Shown: one piece after another, positions 25,850-33,464 of the stretch
Position numbering within the stretch: the first letter of the stretch is position 1
How the letters are laid out: the number at the start of each line of letters is the position of its first letter
Origin: JAYOEY01 sp038120295
GTDB taxonomy: Bacteria > Pseudomonadota > Alphaproteobacteria > MPNO01 > UBA2964
Direction: 5' to 3'
DNA: 64,000 bases
Assembly (NCBI GenBank): GCA_038120295.1
Contig: JAYOLL010000001.1
Span: forward strand, 124,001 to 188,000
Notes under the pieces: generated by a model
Seen by the model: only the letters and a program-made list of their open reading frames with translations
Database searches by the model: none
Told to the model about the DNA's origin: nothing
Program-made: the position numbers and the translations under genes

Positions 25850-27550
25850 ATGACTTACGATTTCATTATCGCAGGCGGCGGGTCCGCAGGCTGCGCGCTG
25901 GCCAGCCGGCTGACCGAAAAGCCCGAAAACAGGGTTCTGCTGATAGAGGCAGGACGCGATTTCGCTCCGGGCGAGGAACCGCCCGATATCCTGTCGTCCT
26001 ATCCGATGGCGGCGGCCTTCAACCCCGCCTATCACTGGACGAAACTGCGCGTTCGACACAGCAATCGCGGCAACAGCCCGAACCGTGCGCCTTTGCGTTT
26101 TATGGAGCAAGCGCGGGTAATCGGCGGCGGGTCCAGCATCAACGCCCAGATGGCCAATCGCGGCTCGCCCGATGATTACGCCGAGTGGGTTGCGCTCGGC
26201 GCGGACGGATGGAGCTGGGACGATGTGCTGCCGTACTTCAGAAAGCTCGAAACCGACCGGGATATCGACGACGAATGGCATGGGCAGGAAGGCCCGATTG
26301 TCATTCGCCGGGTTCCGCCCGAAAACTGGACGAATTTTTCACATGCCGCGGCGAAGGCGCTGGAAAATTCAGGTCTGAAACATCTGGCTGACCAGAACGG
26401 CGCATTCGAGGACGGCTGGTTCGCCTGCACGATCTCTAACCATCCGGACGAGCATCGCGTCTCGTCGGCGATGGGCTTCCTGAATGCCGAGGTGCGCGCG
26501 CGCGCCAATCTCGAAATTCGGTCCGAAACCCATGTCGAGAGAATCCTGTTCGACGGGACCAGGGCGACCGGACTTCGGATCGCTCGGGGTGGCAGGACCG
26601 AGGATGTCTCCGGGCAGGAAATCATCCTGTCCGCCGGCGCGCTGCACACGCCGGCCCTGCTGATGCGGTCCGGGATCGGGCGCGCAGCGCATCTGCGCGA
26701 ACACGGGATCGATGTTCTGGCGGATCGCGCCGGGGTCGGCGCGAACCTGAATGAGCATCCGACGATTGCCGTATCCGCCTATCTGACCGACGGTGCACGG
26801 CTGCATGAGCTCGACCGGCGGCATGCCCATGTCGGGTTTCGCTATTCATCGGGACTGCCTGAATGCGGCGCGCAGGACATGTATGCTTCCGTTACTGCGA
26901 AATCCGCCTGGCATGCGGTGGGGGTAAGGCTCGGGTCGTTCCTGCTGTGGTGCAACAAGCCCTATTCACGGGGTACGGTCGGGCTGGCATCGGCCGACTC
27001 GTACGACGAACCGGATGTCGATTTTCAGATGCTGGCCGACCGGCGGGACATGGACCGCATGACCGATGGCGTCCGCCGCATGGCCGAACTGTTTGACGAT
27101 CCGGTCCTGAAGGAAGTCGCCAGGGACCCGTTTCCGGCGAGCTATTCCGAACGTGTGCGGCGGATCGGTGCGGTCAATACGAAGAACCGCATTCTGACCA
27201 ATATTCTCGGCGCGCTAATGGATTGTCCCGGCCCGATTCGCCGGGCGGCGATTCATGGCTTTATTACCCAGGGCGCGAAGCTCAGGAACATGCTGCGCGA
27301 CAGGGAAGAAATGGAGGAGTTCGTGCGCGACGGTGTCAGCGGCTGCTGGCATCCGTCCGGCACCTGCCGTATGGGACGTGCCGACGATCCGCTGGCGGTG
27401 ACCGATCCGGCGGGGCGGGTTTACGGCGTACAGAACTTGCGGGTGTGCGACGCCTCGCTCTTTCCGTGTGTGCCGAGGGCGAACACGAATGTGCCCACAA
27501 TGATGTGCGCGGAAAAAATTTCCGCTTCCATTCTTTCCGGTTCGGGCTAA
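25850..27550 (+). CDS. GMC-family FAD-dependent alcohol oxidoreductase
   Basis: A 566-residue choline-dehydrogenase-like enzyme. FAD site IIAGGGSAGCALASRL; flavin-adjacent GGGSSINAQMANRGSP; the catalytic His in CWHPSGTCRMG and Asn in RANTNVPTMM near the C terminus. No signal peptide, so it is cytoplasmic or membrane-peripheral and would pass electrons to an acceptor such as quinone. A UbiD-type decarboxylase starts 78 bases downstream, so it may oxidise an alcohol in the same pathway. A second GMC enzyme lies at 43049-44689. Confidence 0.9.
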   Translation: MTYDFIIAGGGSAGCALASRLTEKPENRVLLIEAGRDFAPGEEPPDILSSYPMAAAFNPAYHWTKLRVRHSNRGNSPNRAPLRFMEQARVIGGGSSINAQMANRGSPDDYAEWVALGADGWSWDDVLPYFRKLETDRDIDDEWHGQEGPIVIRRVPPENWTNFSHAAAKALENSGLKHLADQNGAFEDGWFACTISNHPDEHRVSSAMGFLNAEVRARANLEIRSETHVERILFDGTRATGLRIARGGRTEDVSGQEIILSAGALHTPALLMRSGIGRAAHLREHGIDVLADRAGVGANLNEHPTIAVSAYLTDGARLHELDRRHAHVGFRYSSGLPECGAQDMYASVTAKSAWHAVGVRLGSFLLWCNKPYSRGTVGLASADSYDEPDVDFQMLADRRDMDRMTDGVRRMAELFDDPVLKEVARDPFPASYSERVRRIGAVNTKNRILTNILGALMDCPGPIRRAAIHGFITQGAKLRNMLRDREEMEEFVRDGVSGCWHPSGTCRMGRADDPLAVTDPAGRVYGVQNLRVCDASLFPCVPRANTNVPTMMCAEKISASILSGSG

Positions 27551-27628
27551 GGCATATTCCTCGTTTCGTTGCCCGTCCGACGGCGCAGTGATAGGGTCCG
27601 CCACCTTTTGACAGACCCAGAGGAAAGA

Positions 27629-29236
27629 ATGTCCAGCAGCTTCCGGGAATTCGTCGACGATCTGCGCCGCGAGGGCCAGCTTCGCGAGATAACGAAGAAA
27701 GTCGATATCCGACACATCGCGGCCCTCGTCGACCAGTCCGATACCGCGCTTATGTTCACCAATGTCGAGGGCTATGACATGCCCGTCGTGTCCGGCCTGG
27801 TAAACAGCCGCGACCGGCTGGGTATCGCGATGGGGTGCGAGTTCGGCGAGATCGAAGCGAAACTGCGTCGCGGCATCGACCGGCCCATTCCGGCCAAAAC
27901 CGTTAATGCGGGCCCGGTGCGCGAAATCCTGATGGAGGGCGATGAGGTCGATCTCTATAAATTGCCGGTGCCGCTTTTCTCGATCCGGGATGGCGGGCCG
28001 ATGATTACGGCAGGCGTGACCATAGCCGAAGACCCGGAACTCGGTCTCAACGCAGGCGTCTATCGCTTCCTCGTCAAGGACCGCAATACGACCGGCATCG
28101 ATATCGTCACCCCGAACAATTTGCGGAAGCTGGCTGAAAAGGCGCTGGCGAAGAACGAACCGCTGCCGATCTCGATCAATATCGGAACGCATCCGGCGGA
28201 GCTGATTACCTCGACCTTCAAGGCAGCCCCCGGCGTCGACGAACTCGCGATGTCAGGCGGCATGCGCGGCGAGGCGCTCGAACTGACGCCGTGTCAAACG
28301 ATCCCTACCCCCTGTATCGCGGATGCGGAAATCGTTCTGGAAGCGGAAATCCTGCCGACGGGCTGGACGCTGCCCGAGGGCCGGTTCGGCGAATTCACAC
28401 GCCTGATGGGCGGGCTGCACTGGAACCCGCTGGTGCGTATCAAGGCGGTCGCGATGCGGCGCAACGCCATCTACTACGCGCTGCAGATGCCGTGGGAGAA
28501 TATCTGGCCGAGCGGACCGATCTACGAGGCTGCGGTCCGGCGCGCCCTGCACGAGGCCGGCGTCCAGACCACGGCGGTCAACATTACGCCTGGCGGGTGC
28601 TGTCACTGGCATGCGGTGATCGCCATCAACCCGCTGCCGGGCGACGCAAAGAACGCCATGATGGCCGCGCTTTCGGTGGCCGACATGAAGCATGTCGTGG
28701 TGGTCGACAGCGACATCGACGTGTTCGATGGCATTGACGTCGAATGGGCGATGGCGACGCGTGTTCAGGCGGACAGGGACGTACTGATCATTTCGGGGGC
28801 GCGGTCGAAACCGCTCGATCCCAGCCTGCCGCCGGTGCCGGGTCGTATTCCCGTCACTGCCAAGATGGGGGTCGATGCGACCATCGGTCCGGACGTGCCG
28901 CGCGAACGGTTCGAACGGATCGCCTACGCCTACGCCGATCAGGTGAAGCTGGACGATTTCCTGGGCGAGGGCAGCGGGCCCGACGATGTCGGCAGTGCGC
29001 TCTCCGAAGAGGCGGTAGCCGCGCTGAGCGGACGCATTCGCGAGGCTATTGCGATCGAGCCGCTTTACTTCGCTGAGCTTGCCGAACGATTTGCGGAAGA
29101 AGGGTTCCAGGCCGTCGGGCGCGCGCTGGGCACGCTACATGAGGAAGGCGTCCTGTGGCAGGACAAGCTCGGGAAGTTCTGTCTGAAGGATTCAGAATTC
29201 GCTGCCGAGCCGCCGTCGCACGCTGGCGGACGGTAA
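27629..29236 (+). CDS. UbiD-family prenyl-FMN decarboxylase with C-terminal winged-helix-like segment
   Basis: A 535-residue UbiD-family (de)carboxylase using prenylated FMN. Arg146 in AGVYRFLVKD and the two glutamates E250 and E255 in PEGRFGEF fit the Arg-Glu-Glu catalytic set of the family. ATG 27629 follows AGAGGAAAG. After the UbiD core, about residues 468-520 (IREAIAIEPLYFAELAERF, VGRALGTLHEEGVLW, KFCL) read like a winged helix-turn-helix. No ubiX flavin prenyltransferase is in the window. Probably co-transcribed with the GMC gene; an aromatic or unsaturated acid is the likely substrate class. Confidence 0.88.
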   Translation: MSSSFREFVDDLRREGQLREITKKVDIRHIAALVDQSDTALMFTNVEGYDMPVVSGLVNSRDRLGIAMGCEFGEIEAKLRRGIDRPIPAKTVNAGPVREILMEGDEVDLYKLPVPLFSIRDGGPMITAGVTIAEDPELGLNAGVYRFLVKDRNTTGIDIVTPNNLRKLAEKALAKNEPLPISINIGTHPAELITSTFKAAPGVDELAMSGGMRGEALELTPCQTIPTPCIADAEIVLEAEILPTGWTLPEGRFGEFTRLMGGLHWNPLVRIKAVAMRRNAIYYALQMPWENIWPSGPIYEAAVRRALHEAGVQTTAVNITPGGCCHWHAVIAINPLPGDAKNAMMAALSVADMKHVVVVDSDIDVFDGIDVEWAMATRVQADRDVLIISGARSKPLDPSLPPVPGRIPVTAKMGVDATIGPDVPRERFERIAYAYADQVKLDDFLGEGSGPDDVGSALSEEAVAALSGRIREAIAIEPLYFAELAERFAEEGFQAVGRALGTLHEEGVLWQDKLGKFCLKDSEFAAEPPSHAGGR

Positions 29237-29246
29237 TCCGCTCCTT

Positions 29247-31607
29247 TCAGGAAATTGCCCGGCTGGCGGGCAGGCGAACGGTTACTGAGGTGCCCTTGTC
29301 GGCGCCTTCGGTTGCGCTTGTAAGGGTGAGTTCGCCCCCATGCAGTTCCGTCAGTGCCCTGGCAAGATTCAGGCCGAGTCCGGTGCCTTCGAACTGCCTG
29401 GTCAGGCCCGTTTCCGCCTGACTGAAAGGCTGGAAGATTATCGGCATATCTTCTTCCGAGATGCCGATACCCGTATCGCGGACGTTTATCAGGAAATCCC
29501 CGTTTGCTGCGCGGCCTGTTGAGAGCGTAACGGTGCCCCCGGTCGGGGTAAACTTGACTGAGTTGCTCAGGAGGTTGATGACGATCTGCTTGATCTTGCG
29601 AACGTCTCCGCGAATTTCCGGCAATGTCGTGTCCGCGTCGACACTCAGGCTTATACCGTTCTGCTCTGCCCGTTCACTGACAAGACGGATCGCGAGTTCG
29701 ACCGGCTCGCTCAATGACAAGCTGTCTTCGACGAGGTCCAGCTTGCCGGCCTCGATCTTCGACATGTCGAGGATATCATTGATCAGATCGAGCAGGTGGA
29801 CGCCACTGACATGAATGTCGTTGGCGTAGTTCCGGTACGAATCGATGGATGAGTCGCCCAGAAGTGCGTCGCGGATGATTTCCGAAAAACCGATAATGGC
29901 GTTAAGCGGCGTCCTCAACTCGTGGCTCATATTGGCGAGAAACTCGGACTTCGAACGGTTTGCGACCTCGGCCGCCTCCTTGGCGTGGATCGCGTCGGTA
30001 TTTATCTGTTTTAGCGTTTCTTCCCGGTCCTTGAGGCTGGTGATGTCCGTTACAGCCAGAACGGTGCCCCCTTCGGATGTCCTGCGGTAGGCGATCTGCC
30101 GCCAGGAACCGTTGTAAAGCCGCAGTTCATGCACGGATGGCGCGGTTCGAAACTCCGCGATACGCGCCGCAACCATGGACTCGACATCGATATCCGCACC
30201 CTGCCGGCGGGATTCTTCTGCGTAGGCCCGGACCAGCGTCTCGATGGACTGGCCCGGCTCGACCCTGAAATCGCCTCTGGGCAGCATGGTTTGGTATCGC
30301 GAATTGCAGAAAATCAGCTTCTCATCCGCGTCGAACAGGGCGATTGCATCGGAGATGCTTTCAATGGCGTCGTTCAGCCTCTCCTGATTGCGGCGTAACG
30401 CGATCTCTGCTGCCCGCTGATCGGTTATATCCTCTGTGATGCTGAGGACATGCGTGACATTTCCGTGTTTGCCGGTCAGGGGATACTTGATCGATTTCAG
30501 AATTCGTTTTCCGAGTGCGGGTGCATCGATCTGGTGCTCGGGAAATTCAGTAATGACGCCGTCTTCTATGACCTTCCGGTTGAGCGCACGCCTTTCACCG
30601 TGTTGTTCTTCGCCGAACACGAATGGGGCGCGCCGGCCCAGGATCTCTTCGCGTGGCCTGTTTAGGATCGCTTCGAACGTCTTGTTGACATGAATAAACC
30701 GGTCTTCCTTCGCATCCCGGACGCTGATCATGGACGGGACGTTGTCGAGTACCGTATCCAGCAGTTCCTGTAGCCGGTTCCTTTCCTGATCCGCAGTCAC
30801 GCGGGATTCGATGTTGACCATCCGAATGTCGCAGACGATTTCGTTTTCGGTCGTCTCGAAAGCGATGCCTACGCAGCGACACCAGATCGCCTGGCCGTCG
30901 ATGGACAGAACGCGGAACTCGATGTCCAGTTCGGCCCCCGTTCTCAGGGAGCGCTCGATCTCTTCTTCAAGCGCGGTTCGGTCGTCGGGGTGAACAAGGT
31001 CGAAAAAGTATTGTTTCGGATCGGCAATATTCGGCGCCGGGCGTCCGAACAGCTCCTCAGATGAGGGATTGGCGAAAAGGCACTTGAAGGGTTCGCCTGG
31101 ACGGCGGGAGAGCCTCAGGATTGCCCCCGGTAACCGGTTTATAATGTCTATTTCGACGGGTGTCGGGTCATGACTGGAGTGAGAGAAGGCAATGATTGTC
31201 ACCCCGTCTTCCAGCCGGATGAAGCGCGCTTCGGTATCTGTCCCGTCGCTCAGGCTGACGACCAAAGTTCCGTTCCGGTCGACGGCTTTCGGAGAAATAC
31301 TCTCGCCCAGGCTGAGAAGGGCTTCGTGCCCGGTCAGGACCAGCCGTTGCGTCAGGGCCGGGAACGGGAGACCGGCGACGTCGTCCCCGTCCGGGAGCCC
31401 GAACATTCTGCGAAACGCGGAATTCACTGAAATAACGGCTCTGTTGCCGTCGATCGCCAGCGCGGCATCGGACATCCCGTCGACAAAGCCCGATGCTGCA
31501 TCCGGTCTGGACGCATGGGCGTCAGCCGGCGGCGGCCGACCCTTTCTCCGAGGCGATGGCTCTGTAATGGCTTCCCGCAGTTTCAGAGCTTGCGATTTCT
31601 CGTCCAT
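29247..31607 (-). CDS. Multi-PAS sensor histidine kinase
   Basis: A 786-residue kinase with no membrane span, hence a cytoplasmic sensor. Four PAS-type regions occupy about residues 40-530 (for example FRRMFGLPDGDD, FANPSSEELFGR, NKTFEAILNRPREEILGR, NSRYQTMLPRGDF), followed by a HisKA domain with the phosphoacceptor His562 in NMSHELRTPLNAIIGF, and a HATPase domain (NLLSNSVKFTPTGG, DTGIGISEEDM, GTGLGL). No receiver domain is attached and no response regulator is nearby. The type suggests sensing of redox, ligand or energy state. Confidence 0.9.
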   Translation of the reverse strand: MDEKSQALKLREAITEPSPRRKGRPPPADAHASRPDAASGFVDGMSDAALAIDGNRAVISVNSAFRRMFGLPDGDDVAGLPFPALTQRLVLTGHEALLSLGESISPKAVDRNGTLVVSLSDGTDTEARFIRLEDGVTIIAFSHSSHDPTPVEIDIINRLPGAILRLSRRPGEPFKCLFANPSSEELFGRPAPNIADPKQYFFDLVHPDDRTALEEEIERSLRTGAELDIEFRVLSIDGQAIWCRCVGIAFETTENEIVCDIRMVNIESRVTADQERNRLQELLDTVLDNVPSMISVRDAKEDRFIHVNKTFEAILNRPREEILGRRAPFVFGEEQHGERRALNRKVIEDGVITEFPEHQIDAPALGKRILKSIKYPLTGKHGNVTHVLSITEDITDQRAAEIALRRNQERLNDAIESISDAIALFDADEKLIFCNSRYQTMLPRGDFRVEPGQSIETLVRAYAEESRRQGADIDVESMVAARIAEFRTAPSVHELRLYNGSWRQIAYRRTSEGGTVLAVTDITSLKDREETLKQINTDAIHAKEAAEVANRSKSEFLANMSHELRTPLNAIIGFSEIIRDALLGDSSIDSYRNYANDIHVSGVHLLDLINDILDMSKIEAGKLDLVEDSLSLSEPVELAIRLVSERAEQNGISLSVDADTTLPEIRGDVRKIKQIVINLLSNSVKFTPTGGTVTLSTGRAANGDFLINVRDTGIGISEEDMPIIFQPFSQAETGLTRQFEGTGLGLNLARALTELHGGELTLTSATEGADKGTSVTVRLPASRAIS

Positions 31608-31718
31608 ATTGCCGTCTGGATAGGGGGGCGGTTCTCCTGACGGCGAAGTTAACCATTCGACGGTTAAAGGACTGTTAACCGCCTTCCTTCAGTTGTATTC
31701 CGGATCGAATTTTCGGCT

Positions 31719-32234
31719 TTAGGATGAATATGTAATCAGGGTTTCGACGGGAACATCGATCCGGGAGCGTCCGTCGAGAAAATCGAGTTCGATGACGCAG
31801 GCGGCAGCGCGAACATCGGCCTCAAGCTGTTGTAGAAGAGCGATACTTGCCGCCAATGTTCCCCCCGTCGCAAGAAGGTCATCCAGAACGACGACTTTCT
31901 GACCCGGTTTCACACCGTCCGTCTGTATCTCCAGAGTGTCGCTGCCGTATTCGAGTTCGTAGGAATGAGAAACGGTATCTCCCGGCAGCTTGGCAGGCTT
32001 GCGGACCATCGTGAAACCGCATCCCAACGCATAGGCGACGGGCGCCGCAACCAGAAATCCCCTGGACTCGATGCCGACAAGCATGTCGGGAGAATAGGGT
32101 TCAATCCGTTCGGCAAGCCTGTCGACCGTCGTCTTCCATGCCTCAGCGCTGCGCAGAAGGGTAGAAATATCGTAGAAAAGAATACCGGGTTTGGGGAAAT
32201 CGGGGATGCTTCTTATATGGTCTTTCAGGTCCAT
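31719..32234 (-). CDS. apt: Adenine phosphoribosyltransferase
   Basis: A 171-residue type I phosphoribosyltransferase recycling adenine to AMP. It contains IPDFPKPGILFYDISTLL, GIESRGFLVAAPVAYALG and the PRPP motif VVVLDDLLATGGTL. Length and motifs are fully normal. It stands alone, divergent from the TAXI receptor gene, with 181 bases between the starts. Confidence 0.95.
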   Translation of the reverse strand: MDLKDHIRSIPDFPKPGILFYDISTLLRSAEAWKTTVDRLAERIEPYSPDMLVGIESRGFLVAAPVAYALGCGFTMVRKPAKLPGDTVSHSYELEYGSDTLEIQTDGVKPGQKVVVLDDLLATGGTLAASIALLQQLEADVRAAACVIELDFLDGRSRIDVPVETLITYSS

Positions 32235-32415
32235 TTCGGATCTTCCACTTTTTCTGGGCAGCGCATCCTATCTCCAGGGAAAGGTCGCGCCAACCTGCAA
32301 TAGGAGCGCGCGTACCTGGCACCTGCGTTGACAGGCAATGTCCCTCGCGGGCATGGTGACAAGCGGTAATTCGAGCCTTGGGGCTATGGAATCCTATTTC
32401 GAAGGAGAGCACACG

Positions 32416-33405
32416 ATGAAAAAATTCCTGTTGTCAGGTCTGGCGATGGCGTTTGCCGCCGGGTTCGCGGCTGACTCGAACGCGCAAGGCAAGAAGCGCT
32501 TTATCTCCATCGGCACCGGCGGGCCGACCGGTGTCTACTTCCAGGTCGGCAACGCGGTTTGCCGTCTGGTACACAAGGAAGCCGCCGAAGGGCGCAAGAA
32601 AGGCCGTAAGCACGGCATTCGTTGCGCTGCGCCGTCTTCCGGCGGGTCGAATTACAATATTGGCCAGATCAAGGAAGGGGAGTTCGATTTCGGCGTCGCC
32701 CAGTCGGACTGGCAGTTCCACGCCTATAACGGCTCCAGTGCCTGGAAAGACAAGCAGTTCAAGAAACTCCGCGCTGTTTTTTCGGTCCATCCGGAACCGC
32801 TGCATATTATCGTTGGCGGGAATTCCGGCATTGACGGCTGGGACGACCTCAAGGGCAAGCGGGTCAATATCGGTAATGCCGGTTCCGGCCAGCGCGGCAC
32901 GATGGACTTCCTGATGAAGGAATACGGATGGAACAAGTCGACCTTCAAGCTGGCAACCGAACTGACCTCGACCGAGCAGTCCAAGGCTCTGTGCGACGGC
33001 AAGATCGATGCTTTTATCTATACCGTCGGTGTGCCCAATGCGGGTGTGTCGGTCGCGACAGACGGTTGCGGCGCGAAGATCGTCAATTTCAATAACTCAC
33101 TGGCCAGGAAGCTCGTGGATGCGCGGTCGTACTACGCCTGGGCGACGATTCCGAAGGGCACGTACAAAACGACGACGGGGGACGTTACGACCTTTGGCGT
33201 AATGGCGACCTTTGTAACCAGCGCCGATGTGCCGAACAAAACGGTTTATGAGGTCACGCGTGCGGTCATGGAAAACATCGACGATTTCCGCAAGCTGCAT
33301 CCCGCTTTCCGCAATCTTGATCCGAAGAAGATGATTTCGGATGGCCTTTCAGCGCCGCTGCATCCCGGTGCACTTCAGTACTACAAGGAAAAAGGCTGGA
33401 AATAG
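32416..33405 (+). CDS. TAXI-family TRAP transporter solute receptor
   Basis: A 329-residue periplasmic binding protein with signal peptide MKKFLLSGLAMAFAAGFA. The TAXI signature ISIGTGGPTGVYFQVGNAVC and APSSGGSNYNIGQIKEGEFDFG are clear. ATG 32416 follows GAAGGAGAG. TAXI receptors serve fused TRAP permeases and take up carboxylates such as glutamate or 2-oxoacids. The fused permease starts 59 bases downstream, beyond a hairpin. A TTGACA at 32328-32333 may be part of its promoter, but no good -10 follows. Confidence 0.92.
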   Translation: MKKFLLSGLAMAFAAGFAADSNAQGKKRFISIGTGGPTGVYFQVGNAVCRLVHKEAAEGRKKGRKHGIRCAAPSSGGSNYNIGQIKEGEFDFGVAQSDWQFHAYNGSSAWKDKQFKKLRAVFSVHPEPLHIIVGGNSGIDGWDDLKGKRVNIGNAGSGQRGTMDFLMKEYGWNKSTFKLATELTSTEQSKALCDGKIDAFIYTVGVPNAGVSVATDGCGAKIVNFNNSLARKLVDARSYYAWATIPKGTYKTTTGDVTTFGVMATFVTSADVPNKTVYEVTRAVMENIDDFRKLHPAFRNLDPKKMISDGLSAPLHPGALQYYKEKGWK

Positions 33406-33413
33406 CGGCCTTG

Positions 33414-33445
33414 GGGAGGGCTGAGCCTTAAGGCGTAGCCCTCCC
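33414..33445 (+). promoter_or_regulatory. Intergenic mRNA hairpin between receptor and permease
   Basis: GGGAGGGCT (33414-33422) pairs perfectly with AGCCCTCCC (33437-33445), with a further GCC/GGC inside around TTAA. No U run follows. Such stems after a binding-protein gene usually protect the upstream mRNA or reduce read-through, giving more receptor than permease. Confidence 0.7.
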
Positions 33446-33464
33446 TGATTGTCCGTAACGGGCG

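Noticed and set aside
32328..32356. TTGACA upstream of the TAXI receptor as a full promoter.
   Set aside because: The -35 is perfect but no -10 better than three of six at 16-18 bases.
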